Of a stretch of 46,138 nucleotides of DNA, positions 10,651-20,419 are shown in pieces. Each line of letters starts with the position of its first letter. Position 1 is the stretch's first letter. This stretch comes from Zygnema cylindricum (lineage: Eukaryota; Streptophyta; Zygnematophyceae; Zygnematales; Zygnemataceae). The notes under the pieces were generated by a model, which had not been told where the DNA came from, made no database searches, and saw only the letters and a list, made by a program, of their open reading frames with translations. Location of the stretch: contig JBBHKE010002748.1 in assembly GCA_037447655.1 (NCBI GenBank), forward strand, positions 115,459 to 161,596, in the 5' to 3' direction. The translations under genes were made by a program, and so were the position numbers.

Positions 10651-11801
10651 ATGCGATTGAAGATAGCGTACCAAAAGATGAACTAACGCGGAAACCGACT
10701 GTCAGGCGCACCGATAGGGCGAAAGACAAGAAACCTTCACGACGATGTCTACCACTAAGATGTCGACACTCAACAATTAAAGACCGAAGGGAAAAAGATA
10801 CGCGAGATAGATGGCACGGAAAAGGAAATTATATGAAAAAAGAAGTGTGCGGAATAAGGAATAAATAATGATGACACTAGCGTAATCTGATGGCAAATTG
10901 AAAGGGAAAAGGACCCAAAACATAAAAGTAGAAAGAACGTTGAATCTAACAAGAACCCGACAATGAAAGTAATATAAGGCGTTAAGTCGTTGGAAGACCT
11001 ATCTAAGGACTGAAAACTAGGTGCGAGGAAACCAAAAAACTACAGCAAAAAGATGGCCGAATCTGACGGGTCGAATGAGGCAAAAAACAGAAAGCTGAAA
11101 GAGATGATGTGGATATCAATGGTAAGCTTTTGGATTTTTTTTTGACTATCTACACGCAAATTTTGGCGCCGGAAACTAAAATAGAAGGCCAAAACACGAC
11201 AATAGGAGTCATGGTCGAAGTTTCTAGAAGACGTATGCGTCTGCAAACATTGGCAGCAGAGATGGAAGAAGATGGAAACCGAACGAAATTGGCATACCCG
11301 ACTAAAGAAAAACACCAGAACAGATGGAGTTGATTAGGCCACTGGTATAATGGTTTTTAAAAATAACTTTAGTAGCGAACCTACTCATCAAATGTTGAGT
11401 CATTTGTAATTTTGTACACTTTCAGACGACGAGGAAAAATACAAGATTTGTTATGTTTTATCCGTTCGTTTGCGTCCAGTACGACGACGAGTACACAATT
11501 TGTTTCGTTTTGTTCGTTTGCGTTTAGTAAGATTTTTTTACTGTTGCCATTTAAGGACGACCGTACACATGACGGAAAGCTAGAAGGCAACTTCTCAAAC
11601 CATGAATGCCACAAGGCTAGAAGGCTGTACGTCTACAATGTCACGCAAAGACATGCGACGTCACATGTAAAACTGAATTTAAGTTTCCACAACATAGATT
11701 GTGACTTGTCAACTTATAGAATCGTCACAAACTTATGTGACGATTTCGTTTTTACGCATCGGAACACTTAGAAAACTGTATAGAGAGAATCTTAGCTACT
11801 A
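10651..11801. other. Unassigned region
   Basis: I see no supported gene. A 74-codon frame at 11109-11333 and a 119-codon frame at 11412-11771 resemble nothing I recognise. A CGTTCGTTTGCGT motif occurs twice near 11462-11525, close to CCAGTACGACGACGAGTAC. The region may be more transposon debris. Confidence 0.4.
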
Positions 11802-13571
11802 TACACCGCGAATCGTAATTAGAGCAAATTACTCTAATTCGGTCGCTCGAAATTTCGACTCTATCACATCAAATAGAGTAATGGATTCTATTTTTTTCAT
11901 TATTCTAATTTAGGTGAGGTTTAATTAGCGTAAAAAATTCTAATATAGGTTGTTTTTAAATAGTGCGGAGTACGGACGACGTTTGACCGTGCAAAATTGT
12001 GCTTTTATAAGTAAAAAGGTACAAATAATGATTTAATAGAATCGCACTTGCACGTGAAATCGCACTAAACAAAAAAATCAATCACATCGAAAAAAGGTCG
12101 TTCGCACAACTCTCGTCCGTCAACAGCATCGTCGTCAGTGTGAACATTAACTGACATTCAGTGCGACAAATAGTACTATCGTCATAATGACGTCAATACT
12201 ATACGGACTGACAGATTTTGTACTGTTGCCCATAGCCTATTTCAGCCATGGATTACTCTTGGAAGCACCACAGACTACCCTTCAAACATCTGTGTTTGCG
12301 ACAGCACAGATTACTCCACAATAAACAAAATCACCTTAAACTGCACCAATAGGTAGTATACTGTAGACACTGTAAGCTACCAAAGTTACAGCCAAATCCA
12401 CCAAGGAATCTAGAAGATATAAGATCCAGAGTTTCACAAAAACAGCTGACAGCTTCACAAACTAACCACTTAGACTGCTCACAAAATATTACGGATATTC
12501 TTGAATAGTATGAAACTTTACAAACATATATATTGTATATCATAGAATAACTCCACAAAGTTTCACATGAATGCACCAAACAGAGTGATCACACCAACAG
12601 GTCAAAGATACAGAAAACAGTTTGCCATTGCTTTGATTAAACTTGACTGTGATACTCAAAATATTCTAAGTCCTACAAGTTATACTCAGAGAGTTCACTA
12701 CTGAATGTATGGAGGCATACCAGCCGTACGGTATCTACTATCTACCTAAACTATTGTAAGTATACCTGAATAGTTCGAGGTATGTCAGACTGAACAAATC
12801 TACACTAATAAACTAATTAGCAAAAAGACAAACCTATGTTGTACATAATATTTACACCGACATCTCCACAATCTTCGTACGTCAAAAACCAAGCTACCAC
12901 TCAGTAACCACTAAACAAATATCACTACTCACAATCTATACTAGTTATATTATCTGCAGCTGCGTCAGCTGCTTTGTCCGTACGGATCATATCAAGGTAA
13001 CCGCAACTGCGTTGCGTTGACTTGTCTGCGTCGCAGCTGCTCCGTACCGGTGGCGCATATTCATCCAAAATAACCGCAGCTGATATTCATCCAAAATAAC
13101 CGCAGCTGCGTTGTCCTGTCTGCGTCGCAACTGCGCCGAACGGGCGGTGCCTGTTTCAACATTTCGTTTATTCCACATCGGATCGCTTCGCGATCCGCCG
13201 TCCATTTGTCAATGTTTAGTCACCCCACTCAAAGAGTCCCTTACGTCACTTTAGTTATATCCGTACGTTTGCTCCCCCAATCCGTGAATCAATTCGATCC
13301 TCCATATTAATTCCACTTAGCAATTACGCACGAATTGTAGCTGACGCACGAAACTGAGTTTTCAGAACAACATGTACGTCTTCGTAATATAGTGTTCATA
13401 ATTATCGCGCACATAATTATCGCTGACATAACCCAATATAGAATACTTAAATAAATTAGAGTAAACTTCATAGTTGAAAAAGCTCTATCACATAAATTAG
13501 CGCTCATTACTCTATTTCTTTTATTTTTTTACTCTAATTTTTTCATTTCTCTAATTACGATTCGCGGTGTA
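11802..13571. mobile_element. DNA transposon with TA target duplication (Tc1/mariner-like ends), non-autonomous
   Basis: The outer TA dinucleotides are at 11802-11803 and 13570-13571. Inside them are perfect 21-bp inverted repeats, CACCGCGAATCG... at 11804-11824 and its reverse complement at 13549-13569. A CTCTATCACAT motif lies near both ends in the same orientation. The 1.77-kb interior holds no long open frame and no transposase motif, so the element depends on a helper. Related ends occur at 20085-20109, 35573 and 45186-45404, so this is a family. TA flanks point to Tc1/mariner, but the superfamily is inferred from the flank alone. Confidence 0.78.
13057..13108. repeat. Two perfect tandem copies of a 26-bp unit
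   Basis: ATATTCATCCAAAATAACCG plus CAGCTG is repeated exactly at 13057-13082 and 13083-13108, inside the TA-flanked transposon. CTGCGTCGCA motifs flank the pair on both sides, so the duplication sits inside a larger imperfect symmetry. Confidence 0.85.
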
Positions 13572-14099
13572 GTTCACTAAATAACAATTACATAAGGATC
13601 GGCCTAATAATTTAAGAAGGCTAAAATTACACTCAATTTTGTCCCATGACTTGTATTATCTTCATTGAGTGGAGAATTTTTACTTCTCAAAACTGCAATC
13701 CGACAACTAGGTTTGTAGTAGAGGTTAGATTACATTCTTTTTACTCATTTTTTTTTGTCTGAGTTTTAGAATCTTTTCTTATCATTTCTTGGTGTACAAC
13801 TTTGTACTATCACCCTAAAATACAGACAATTAGCAGTTATAGAGATTCAAAAACCCTAAAACACCCTAAAAGTTTTAAAATTCCCTGAAAGGTTTTAACC
13901 TTGGTAATGATTGCCCGTACAGCCGCCCTCCACACTAAAAAAAAAAGTCAAGCAATGCTTCGTGTGATGAGAATCGTTCGTCGGATATCGTATCCCAATA
14001 TCAACCGGATGCATTCCATCTCTGACCCCCCCACTTTCCGACAAATCGTTGGACTTTGTACGGAAGCCGCTTGCGTCATGCTCCCACTGTCGTTGACCA
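13572..14099. other. Unassigned AT-rich region
   Basis: No gene seen. ACCCTAAAA occurs twice near 13853-13872, but this is too short and irregular to be telomeric. A short open frame at 13901-14116 has no supporting features. Confidence 0.4.
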
Positions 14100-15299
14100 A
14101 TGTTGACTTCACATAATCCAGGCCTTTTACCGGCCGGCCAGTCCCGCCATTGGCGGCGTGATCGGACCGTTTCGTTTCTTGCTTCACCGACAAGCCGCAT
14201 GTATTCCAAAAGAACGCTTACGAACGAACCGACATCTAACCGACGAATAGACCCAAAGTCGCCTATAAATGCCACTTTCAAAAACAAATCTTTCATCGCC
14301 ATCCCGCTTTCCCAACTTTCCCACGATTCTCACATTTCTCCTTCTCCTCTCACCATCCTTCCGTGTCTTTCTCTTTCCTTCCTTCTTCCATGGTCTCCTC
14401 CCCTCCCCCCTCCCCCCCTCCTCACTCTCCCATCTGCCCACCTCTCCCATCCCTCTCATCCTCCCCACTCTCCCCATCCGCCACATGTCAGCCATTCTTC
14501 CCATCCTCCTAAATCTCCCCATTCTCCCCATCCTCCACGTGTCAAGGGCCACCGCCATCTCCTGAGCTTCTTTGACCACGCACGTGTGAGCAAGCCACCT
14601 CATTCTCCCACACGTGTAAACAAGCCTCCCCATTCGCCAGAGCATGTGAAAAATCTCCTCACCCTTCACAACGTGAGAACTGACCACCTTCCCACATGGG
14701 AACGCCCCTGTTTCGCTTTGTCTCTAAACTACCTCAGCTGGGTAGACTTCGAGCTTCACACGCGAGAAGGAGATCTAAGGTTGGGAAAATTGAAGTTTTT
14801 GAGAAGGCGAGGAATTTGAGGGGAAATTCATTTTTTTTTTGGGGGGATTTTTACCAGAAATGAATTTGGGGAACGTTAAAGAAGATATTCCTAATGCTAG
14901 AGGCATAAATGCAGTTCCTTCGGAAGAAACAAAAAAACATTTTATTTATTCTTTTGCTTTAGGGTGGACAGTTTTTGAAGATTTTTTTTTGGTTTCAGGC
15001 AGAAGGCAGGCCTTGAGACATGCCACCTGCCTGACCCAAAAAATAATTGGTAGACTGAAGAAATCTATACTAAGGGGATTTTTTGGAATATTTGATATTT
15101 TTCGGTTTTTAGAATTTGGATTTTCAGTTGGGGTGTACTTTATAGGATACATTTCGAAAATCTTTGGAAATTTCATTTTTTTTCAATGTTTACGAGACCA
15201 TGGGTATGAGTTTGGTTATTTTACATGTGTATGGTTACAATGTGTTTGTCCGTGGAAAATTTTGCATTTGGTGGATTTTATCATTTCCTTTATACCAGT

Positions 15300-15307
15300 C
15301 TCTCTCT

Positions 15308-15345
<38 letters not shown>
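15300..15345 (+). repeat. (CT)n microsatellite in repeat copy A
   Basis: Uninterrupted TC/CT dinucleotides occur at the same relative place as the (GA)n run of copy C at 32937-32967 and a short CTCTCTCTCT run in copy B near 27197. It is an inherited part of the repeat family. Confidence 0.9.
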
Positions 15346-15347
<2 letters not shown>

Positions 15348-16672
15348 CTGTCGTTTTGTTTCTTTTCTCAGTGGTGGGTTGTTGTGATGTTGTCGAATTA
15401 AAAATGTGTTTTTGCTTACTGAAGAATGCTATGTTGAAGAACTCACTCTTTTGGTGAGGGTGGGTTTCCCAAAGATGAATTCGAAAGGAGAAATTACTTT
15501 GTTATAGGGGAACATATCACAATGCTTAATTTGGAAAAAAATAAGTCTTTCTTTTGTTTCGGTTGGTTTCGCGCACAAGACAGACTAGCATGTGATGCTT
15601 ACTGGTGCTTCCTATCTGCTCGCCCCCCAAAAAAAATTGAAACGGTGAGGAAAATTATATTAGAAGATTGTTTTGGAAATCGGCTGTTTTTAGAGTTTTC
15701 GCATTTTCAGTTCGTGAGGTATGTTCTGGGAAATATTTCAGAAAACTTCGCAAATCTCGAAACAGTTGTATTTCTTTTCCTGAGTGTAAAGCCATGGTGA
15801 GTATTTATTGTTTTGCATATGTATGCTTATTTTTGGTTTATCGATGGTGAGGTTTGTATTTTGTGATTTTTATAGTTTCTTTTCAACAACTTCACTTCCT
15901 TTTATTTTTTTTCAGGTACCAAATTTTTGTGATACTGGCCAATAAATCAGGTGCTAAACTTTTTAAACGGCATTAAAAGAGATAAAATAACGAATATATA
16001 GAAATCTCTGTTTCCCATCAGGAAGTCACACATACTACGTGTCCTTTATCATATCATATCTTTGTTTTTCTCATATCTGCTTGATTTGCATATATTTGGT
16101 CTTCTTCTTATTATTAACTATTTATCCCAAAATATTTCGGCTTATAATCTCAAATCCTCGCTTTAATGACAAGGCTACGTGTTGACCTCTAAATTTTACA
16201 CTTGGTTTGGAGAAATCCAGGCGAGGATGCCTTAATTTATCCGTTCGGTAGTTGTTGTCTAAGAATAGAATTGCTAGGTTTGATAATGGTCCCTGCAATA
16301 TTGGAGTTCAAGAAATATTCATCAAGTGGTAAGCACAGGTTTCAAGATCCTAAAACTTACCTCCAAAAGTTAAATCCTGGAGGCTGGAATAAAAGCAACC
16401 AACCGAATTAAGACAAGCACATTCACACGATTGAATATGCTCAGGAAGGATGTCATCTTGAGCCAGTTTGCGTAGACATTGACACTTCCAAAGACAAAAA
16501 ATGAATATTTACATAACTTAATCTGCCCAGGTTGTACGTAAAGTTCTTTCTGGAAAACGTTGCCCAAGAAATTTATTTGACAGTAACGTAACAATTTTCT
16601 TTCACCACTCCATGTTCTCACACCTGCGCCTCTGCGATCAATTTACATTCCTTTGCAACCATCAAGGTTATG

Positions 16673-16898
16673 CTGTTGACGTACGTGAAACGTGCGCTCG
16701 ATATCCGGAATTGTGGTAAAATCCACACTAAAAACCTATATAAAATTGGACCCACCAGCGTAACATCTAAGCTGGTGGCACAGTGGTAGTGCGTTCGCAG
16801 CTTAAGTGAAAGGTCCCAGGTTTAAATCCTGGCCGGCTCATCAATCCCTTTATTGGGTCGTCCATTCTATCCCCCGATTCTAGGAATCTTAACATATG
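16673..16898 (+). mobile_element. SINE-like insertion carrying a tRNA-like promoter
   Basis: Comparing repeat copy A with the inverted copy C (near 27925-27945) shows that these 226 bases are absent from C. Copy C reads straight from GGTTATG to CACCTATTG. TATG at 16669-16672 recurs at 16895-16898, consistent with a short target duplication. The unit contains an RNA polymerase III A box and B box within a cloverleaf-like segment. A perfect 8-bp inverted repeat (CCACCAGC/GCTGGTGG) pairs the upstream part with the tRNA-like start. No A-rich tail is evident, so SINE status is inferred. Confidence 0.6.
16769..16840 (+). tRNA. tRNA-like sequence (pseudo-tRNA; anticodon loop reads CTT)
   Basis: These 72 nt fold by hand into a cloverleaf. 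The acceptor stem has 6 of 7 pairs, the D stem is GCAC/GTGC, the anticodon stem is TTCGC/GTGAA with one wobble, the variable loop is 5 nt, and the T stem CCAGG/CCTGG is perfect with a 7-nt loop. The A box TGGCACAGTGG and B box GGTTTAAATCC are good matches. Position 33, nearly always U in working tRNAs, is G, the first acceptor pair is A/C, and the T loop reads TTTAAAT rather than TTCGAAT. It is therefore more likely a SINE head or pseudogene than a functional tRNA-Lys. Confidence 0.5.
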
Positions 16899-17177
16899 CA
16901 CCTATTGTCTTTCAATATTTTGCTGCTAAGGTGTCGGCCTTCGTTAGGTCTATGTGCTCTTCAATTGTAATGTTGGGTTTTGCGTATTGTCTTGTGACGT
17001 TTTCAATATCATAACAGAAAATAGGAGGACATGCTTTCAGATTTCAAACCATACCTGGCAAAATCTGCACGAAAACAGGGCAAAAACTAGGAAAAGGTTG
17101 GGGAGAACCTTCAATGTAAGCTGGACTGTACCGAAAATAGTGCCCAGAAAAAGATTTCTGGTAACGTTGATAGTGTA

Positions 17178-17825
17178 TGTTGGATTATTGTCGTTTCACG
17201 ACATTTCGCGAAGCGTCATACCAGCTTATATTTTGTTTGACGCGAACTGTCGCGTCATCATACAAAAAGTACGATGTCGTTTTGCGACAGTACTTTTGTT
17301 GTTCGCGAACGAAACATACTATTTCGTTTTGCGTCACTTGTTTGTTTCGTGCGCAGGTGTTTCAATTTGCGTGCAGGTGTGTTCGTGAAGCGACACGTGT
17401 TAAGTCAACGTTTTAAGTTTGTTGGTTCGAAGGAAGAACCGTGTGCGCCTTTCTTCGTGGAATTTTCATTGAAGAGTGCACAGTCAACTAGGGACAAACT
17501 TCGTCGCTACGCTAAGTTCTGCTTGTCTTATCTTGTTGTCTCTTAGTGTAGAGTAGCGAGTATATATAGGCAGCAGTGTACATGTGCAGAGTATTAATTA
17601 ATCAATCAATTAATCATAGAGGATTAATCTTGGAGTAGAGATTATTTAAAGAGAAGAGTGAAGAGAGAGAAGAGAGAAGAGACATGATGTAAAGAGGCTT
17701 CGGCCAAGAACACTTATAAATCTTTTTGGCTGAATATTCCTCTTGTCTTTTATGAGCTTCCGCTGTGTAATGATTTATGTTTTGTGAATTATTTTAAGTG
17801 AAACTCTTTTGCTTAAGATCCTACA
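17178..17825 (+). repeat. 5' LTR of copia-2
   Basis: The 648-bp LTR starts TGTTGG and ends CCTACA. The U3 part (17180-17400) is full of short palindromes such as TTCGCGAA and GTTCGCGAAC. A TATATATAGG box at 17561-17570 is followed by AGCAGTGTACATG, giving a plausible transcription start near 17590. The edge calls rest on the TG...CA ends and the adjoining primer site. Confidence 0.75.
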
Positions 17826-17827
17826 AT

Positions 17828-17840
17828 TGGTATCGGAGCT
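17828..17840 (+). promoter_or_regulatory. Primer binding site for initiator-Met tRNA (copia-2)
   Basis: TGGTATCGGAGCT, two bases after the LTR, differs by one base from the plant initiator-Met site TGGTATCAGAGC. This is the standard priming site of plant copia elements. Confidence 0.9.
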
Positions 17841-17867
17841 AGTGCTTCGGAGATAGAGAGAGAGCGC

Positions 17868-19871
17868 ATGGGGAGGAAGAAGAACAGAAATACTCCTTCC
17901 CCCATGTCGACTTCGGAGAGAGCAAGAGAGTTCAGTTTTTCGGGTTCTCAATTTGAGGAGACTCGGAATACGGAGAGAAAATTTGAGGAGATGTTTGATA
18001 CATTAATGAGATATGTAGATTCACGATTTCAAACTCAATCTAGTGAGAAAAGAGAATTTGCTTCATTTCAGGCTGCCGATCCATTCAGTGGAGGAGCTAA
18101 TGAGAGTGAGATAAACGAGAGAATTAGGAAAGGTAAAGCAAAGATAGAGGAAGATTCAGATTTTGAAGAGGCATTGGATAATGAAGATGATTATAATATG
18201 TCGGGGAAATCTGTGGCCTTTAATGGCACCAATTATGCTGTTTGGAAGAAATTTAATTCAAATCAACTTATTCTCAAGAGGCTTTGGAGGATTGTCAATG
18301 GAGAGGAGAAGATGCCAACGGAGACCAAGGCACGTGCTCAATGGAGGTTGAAGGATATTGCGGCAACGACTGGTTTGTTGAAGAATTGCACTTCTTCCGT
18401 GCTTGATCATTTCCTCGCTCACGGCACGGCCCATGAGTGTTGGCAAGCACTTGAGGAGCAATATGAGAAAGGCGTTGAGAACAAGGGTCAATATGTTTAT
18501 ACGGACTTTATGAATTTTGAAATCAAGTCAAATGAATTGATGGATGATGCTGTGAAGCGCTTCAATATTATACTCGAGCAATTACTCAACAATGGTCGAG
18601 TTATTTTGGATGCGGATAAATTAAGCGTTTTTCTTAACGCTTTGCCGGACAAGCTTTCGCATCTTAAAGCTATTTTACGAGCGAAGGCGGATAATACTTT
18701 CGGATTCACCGTTAATTTTATCAAAATGTCGGAGGGAACTCCATCGGCTTCTTCAAGTGGAGGAGGAGTTCTAAACTCTACTACTCCCGAAACCCCGGAT
18801 CTTAACTATGCCAGTGGTAGAGGAGGTGGTAGAGGAGGCGGCCCGAGAGATGGTGGCGGCCGAGGTAACAAGAAGGAGCAAGGTCGTCCACCGAAGATCC
18901 CTTCGGATCTTTCCAATGTGGCATGCTACCGGTGTAACCGGCTTGGACACTTGTCATCCTCTTGTCCGGATAAGGACAAGCAATGTCATTTTTGTGGTAA
19001 GTGGGGGCATACGATTTCTCAATGTTATTCGAAGAGTCGAGATTCCGGAGGTGGAAGAGGAGGTAGAGTTGGTGATAGAGGCGGCCGAGGTGGCGGTCGA
19101 GGAGGAGGCCGTGGTGGCGGTCGAGGTTATGGTAATGCAAATTACTTTGACTATGGTAATGAAACCGGTGATGTTTTTCCGGTTCTTAACCTTACACTTG
19201 ATTCGGTGAGTAGTGAAGGAAATTTAGAGAAAGAGTGGATTATTGATACGGGGGCATCTCACCATGTTTGCACGGATGCTACCTTGTTTGATGACATGAG
19301 GGAACTTACGGTTCCAAAGTTTATTACGGTAGCAAGCGGCCATATCATTTCGGTTGATACGGTTGGCACGGTTCGGCTTGATCTTCTTTCATGGGATATT
19401 GATGGGAAAGAGAAATCGACGGAGTATTGTCTTCAAAATACTCTTTACATTCCGGACGGTTCGGTCAATTTGTTAAGCGTTCCACAAATCCAAAAGAGTG
19501 GTGGAAGTTTATTTGCGAGAGGTGATCAATCTATTGAGATTTGGAATGAGGAGGGGAATGTAATTGGAGAAGGAGTTGTAATGGATGAGAATCATAGTCG
19601 GCTCTTATGGAGGAGGCCGAAATCTAAAGTTCCCACCGTGGGAATTTCACACCAAAGTTCGGAGTTGAAAGGTGATCTTACCTTATGGCATCATCGAATG
19701 TGTCACACATCCAAGGTAAGTTTGAAGAAGATGATTCGTCATTCTTCGGTGAGGGGTTTGGACCTCGCATCCGGTGAGAAGGTGAATGGATGTGGAGGAT
19801 GTAGCAAAGGACGTCAAATTCGGAAATCCCATCCGAATAAAGACATCAAGCATCGAGCTCAAAGTCCTTAG
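17868..19871 (+). CDS. gag-pol: copia-2 Gag-protease-pre-integrase polyprotein (truncated pol)
   Basis: The 667-codon frame encodes capsid and protease of a copia element. An N-terminal charged region is followed by a UBN2-type capsid domain (about residues 105-270). A Gly/Arg-rich RGG stretch and two CCHC zinc knuckles follow (CYRCNRLGHLSSSC from about 353, then CHFCGKWGHTISQC), then a second GGRGGGRGG stretch. The aspartic protease begins WIIDTGASHH near residue 457. The pre-integrase zinc domain (LWHHRMCH...CGGCSKGR) lies near 605-650. TAG at 19869-19871 ends the frame, yet integrase-like coding continues in frame (VVHIDLCGH...FSRKSWVYLLKKKSDA) to 20005, so the stop is a mutation. Confidence 0.9.
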   Translation: MGRKKNRNTPSPMSTSERAREFSFSGSQFEETRNTERKFEEMFDTLMRYVDSRFQTQSSEKREFASFQAADPFSGGANESEINERIRKGKAKIEEDSDFEEALDNEDDYNMSGKSVAFNGTNYAVWKKFNSNQLILKRLWRIVNGEEKMPTETKARAQWRLKDIAATTGLLKNCTSSVLDHFLAHGTAHECWQALEEQYEKGVENKGQYVYTDFMNFEIKSNELMDDAVKRFNIILEQLLNNGRVILDADKLSVFLNALPDKLSHLKAILRAKADNTFGFTVNFIKMSEGTPSASSSGGGVLNSTTPETPDLNYASGRGGGRGGGPRDGGGRGNKKEQGRPPKIPSDLSNVACYRCNRLGHLSSSCPDKDKQCHFCGKWGHTISQCYSKSRDSGGGRGGRVGDRGGRGGGRGGGRGGGRGYGNANYFDYGNETGDVFPVLNLTLDSVSSEGNLEKEWIIDTGASHHVCTDATLFDDMRELTVPKFITVASGHIISVDTVGTVRLDLLSWDIDGKEKSTEYCLQNTLYIPDGSVNLLSVPQIQKSGGSLFARGDQSIEIWNEEGNVIGEGVVMDENHSRLLWRRPKSKVPTVGISHQSSELKGDLTLWHHRMCHTSKVSLKKMIRHSSVRGLDLASGEKVNGCGGCSKGRQIRKSHPNKDIKHRAQSP

Positions 19872-20005
19872 GAGGTTGTCCACATTGATCTTTGTGGACA
19901 TATTAAACCCGAGACAATTGGAGGTAACAAGTATACTTTGGTGATTGTTGAAGACTTCTCCCGGAAGTCATGGGTTTATTTATTGAAAAAGAAATCGGAT
20001 GCATA

Positions 20006-20109
20006 GTCAACGTCCTTAAATAGTGTAGTTTATTCTATTTAAGGTATTCATGCCAAAATTTTGGGGCGCCGATATAGAGTTCATAACGCTAATAACGATT
20101 CGCGGTGTA
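20006..20109. mobile_element. Lone right end of a TA-flanked transposon
   Basis: The last 25 bases (20085-20109) are the reverse complement of TACACCGCGAATCGTTATTAG plus CGTT, the end sequence of the family at 11802-13571 and the same variant as 35573. No matching left end is found between the copia-2 break and this point. A CCTTAAATAG/CTATTTAAGG inverted pair lies near 20012-20043. The copia-2 truncation and this fragment probably arose from one rearrangement. Confidence 0.6.
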
Positions 20110-20419
20110 GTGTCCACACTAGGAAAAAAAACAGCTTTATTAGTGTTGCGTTCGGAGTTACAAGCTTACTTTCATCCTACTTTAATCTCCTTGGTGGCTC
20201 ACTATGTCTTTGCTATCTAACCCGAGCTATAAATTGACTAGGGAGCTTGAATCTGCCTACTCCATTTAGGGTGGATTGCCTATATTCTCTGTATCATTCT
20301 TTGATAAATTACAACTCTGTGATTTGCTAGAGGACCTTCTCCTGTGCTTTTTAAGTTCGTGGTTACGGAAGTCACCCTCCGTTGACTCAAAACAGGCGAT
20401 CCAGGTCTTTGTCGGTGCT
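20110..20419. other. Unassigned region
   Basis: Nothing recognisable. It lies between the transposon end and the GTAC-rich upstream region of the Root_cap-type gene. Confidence 0.4.

Larger units (their letters stand above)
14100..17177 (+). repeat. Repeat family copy A (promoter-like, G-box rich, CT-repeat, unclassified)
   Basis: This 3-kb segment resembles copy B (25905-27206) and copy C (minus strand, 34285-27640). Shared landmarks in order are: GCCGGCCAGTCCCGCCAT-like start; a TATAAAT box at 14264-14270; a C-rich TCCTCCCCA stretch; CACGTG-containing modules near 14538-14660; an open stretch starting EMNLGNVKE near 14859; a (CT)n run near 15304-15345; and a 3' part continuing to 17177. 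It is cut at its 3' end by copia-2. I cannot tell whether it is a transposon, a duplicated gene or a non-coding RNA locus. Confidence 0.7.
17178..20005 (+). mobile_element. Ty1/copia retrotransposon copia-2, 3'-truncated
   Basis: A 5' LTR, primer site, complete gag and protease, and the start of integrase are present. The sequence then leaves the copia frame at about 20005, and no reverse transcriptase or 3' LTR follows. The left edge is defined by comparison with repeat copy C: copies agree up to GATAGTGT and then diverge where TGTTGGATTATTG begins. The right edge abuts a short segment ending in a transposon inverted repeat (20085-20109). The element is not autonomous. Confidence 0.85.

Noticed and set aside
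13850-13875. ACCCTAAAA motifs as telomeric repeats
   Set aside because: Only two irregular units; plant telomere arrays are long and exact.
14184-14687. Minus-strand 167-codon Arg/Met/Gly-rich frame
   Set aside because: Reverse reading of the C-rich TCCTCCCCA repeats; not kept in copies B and C.
16370-16621. 83-codon frame shared with 27980-28375
   Set aside because: Nearly all differences between the two copies change amino acids, so conservation reflects DNA similarity rather than coding constraint.
16769-16840. A working tRNA-Lys(CTT) gene
   Set aside because: G at position 33, an A/C first acceptor pair and a non-standard T loop argue against it; it also sits in a polymorphic insertion.
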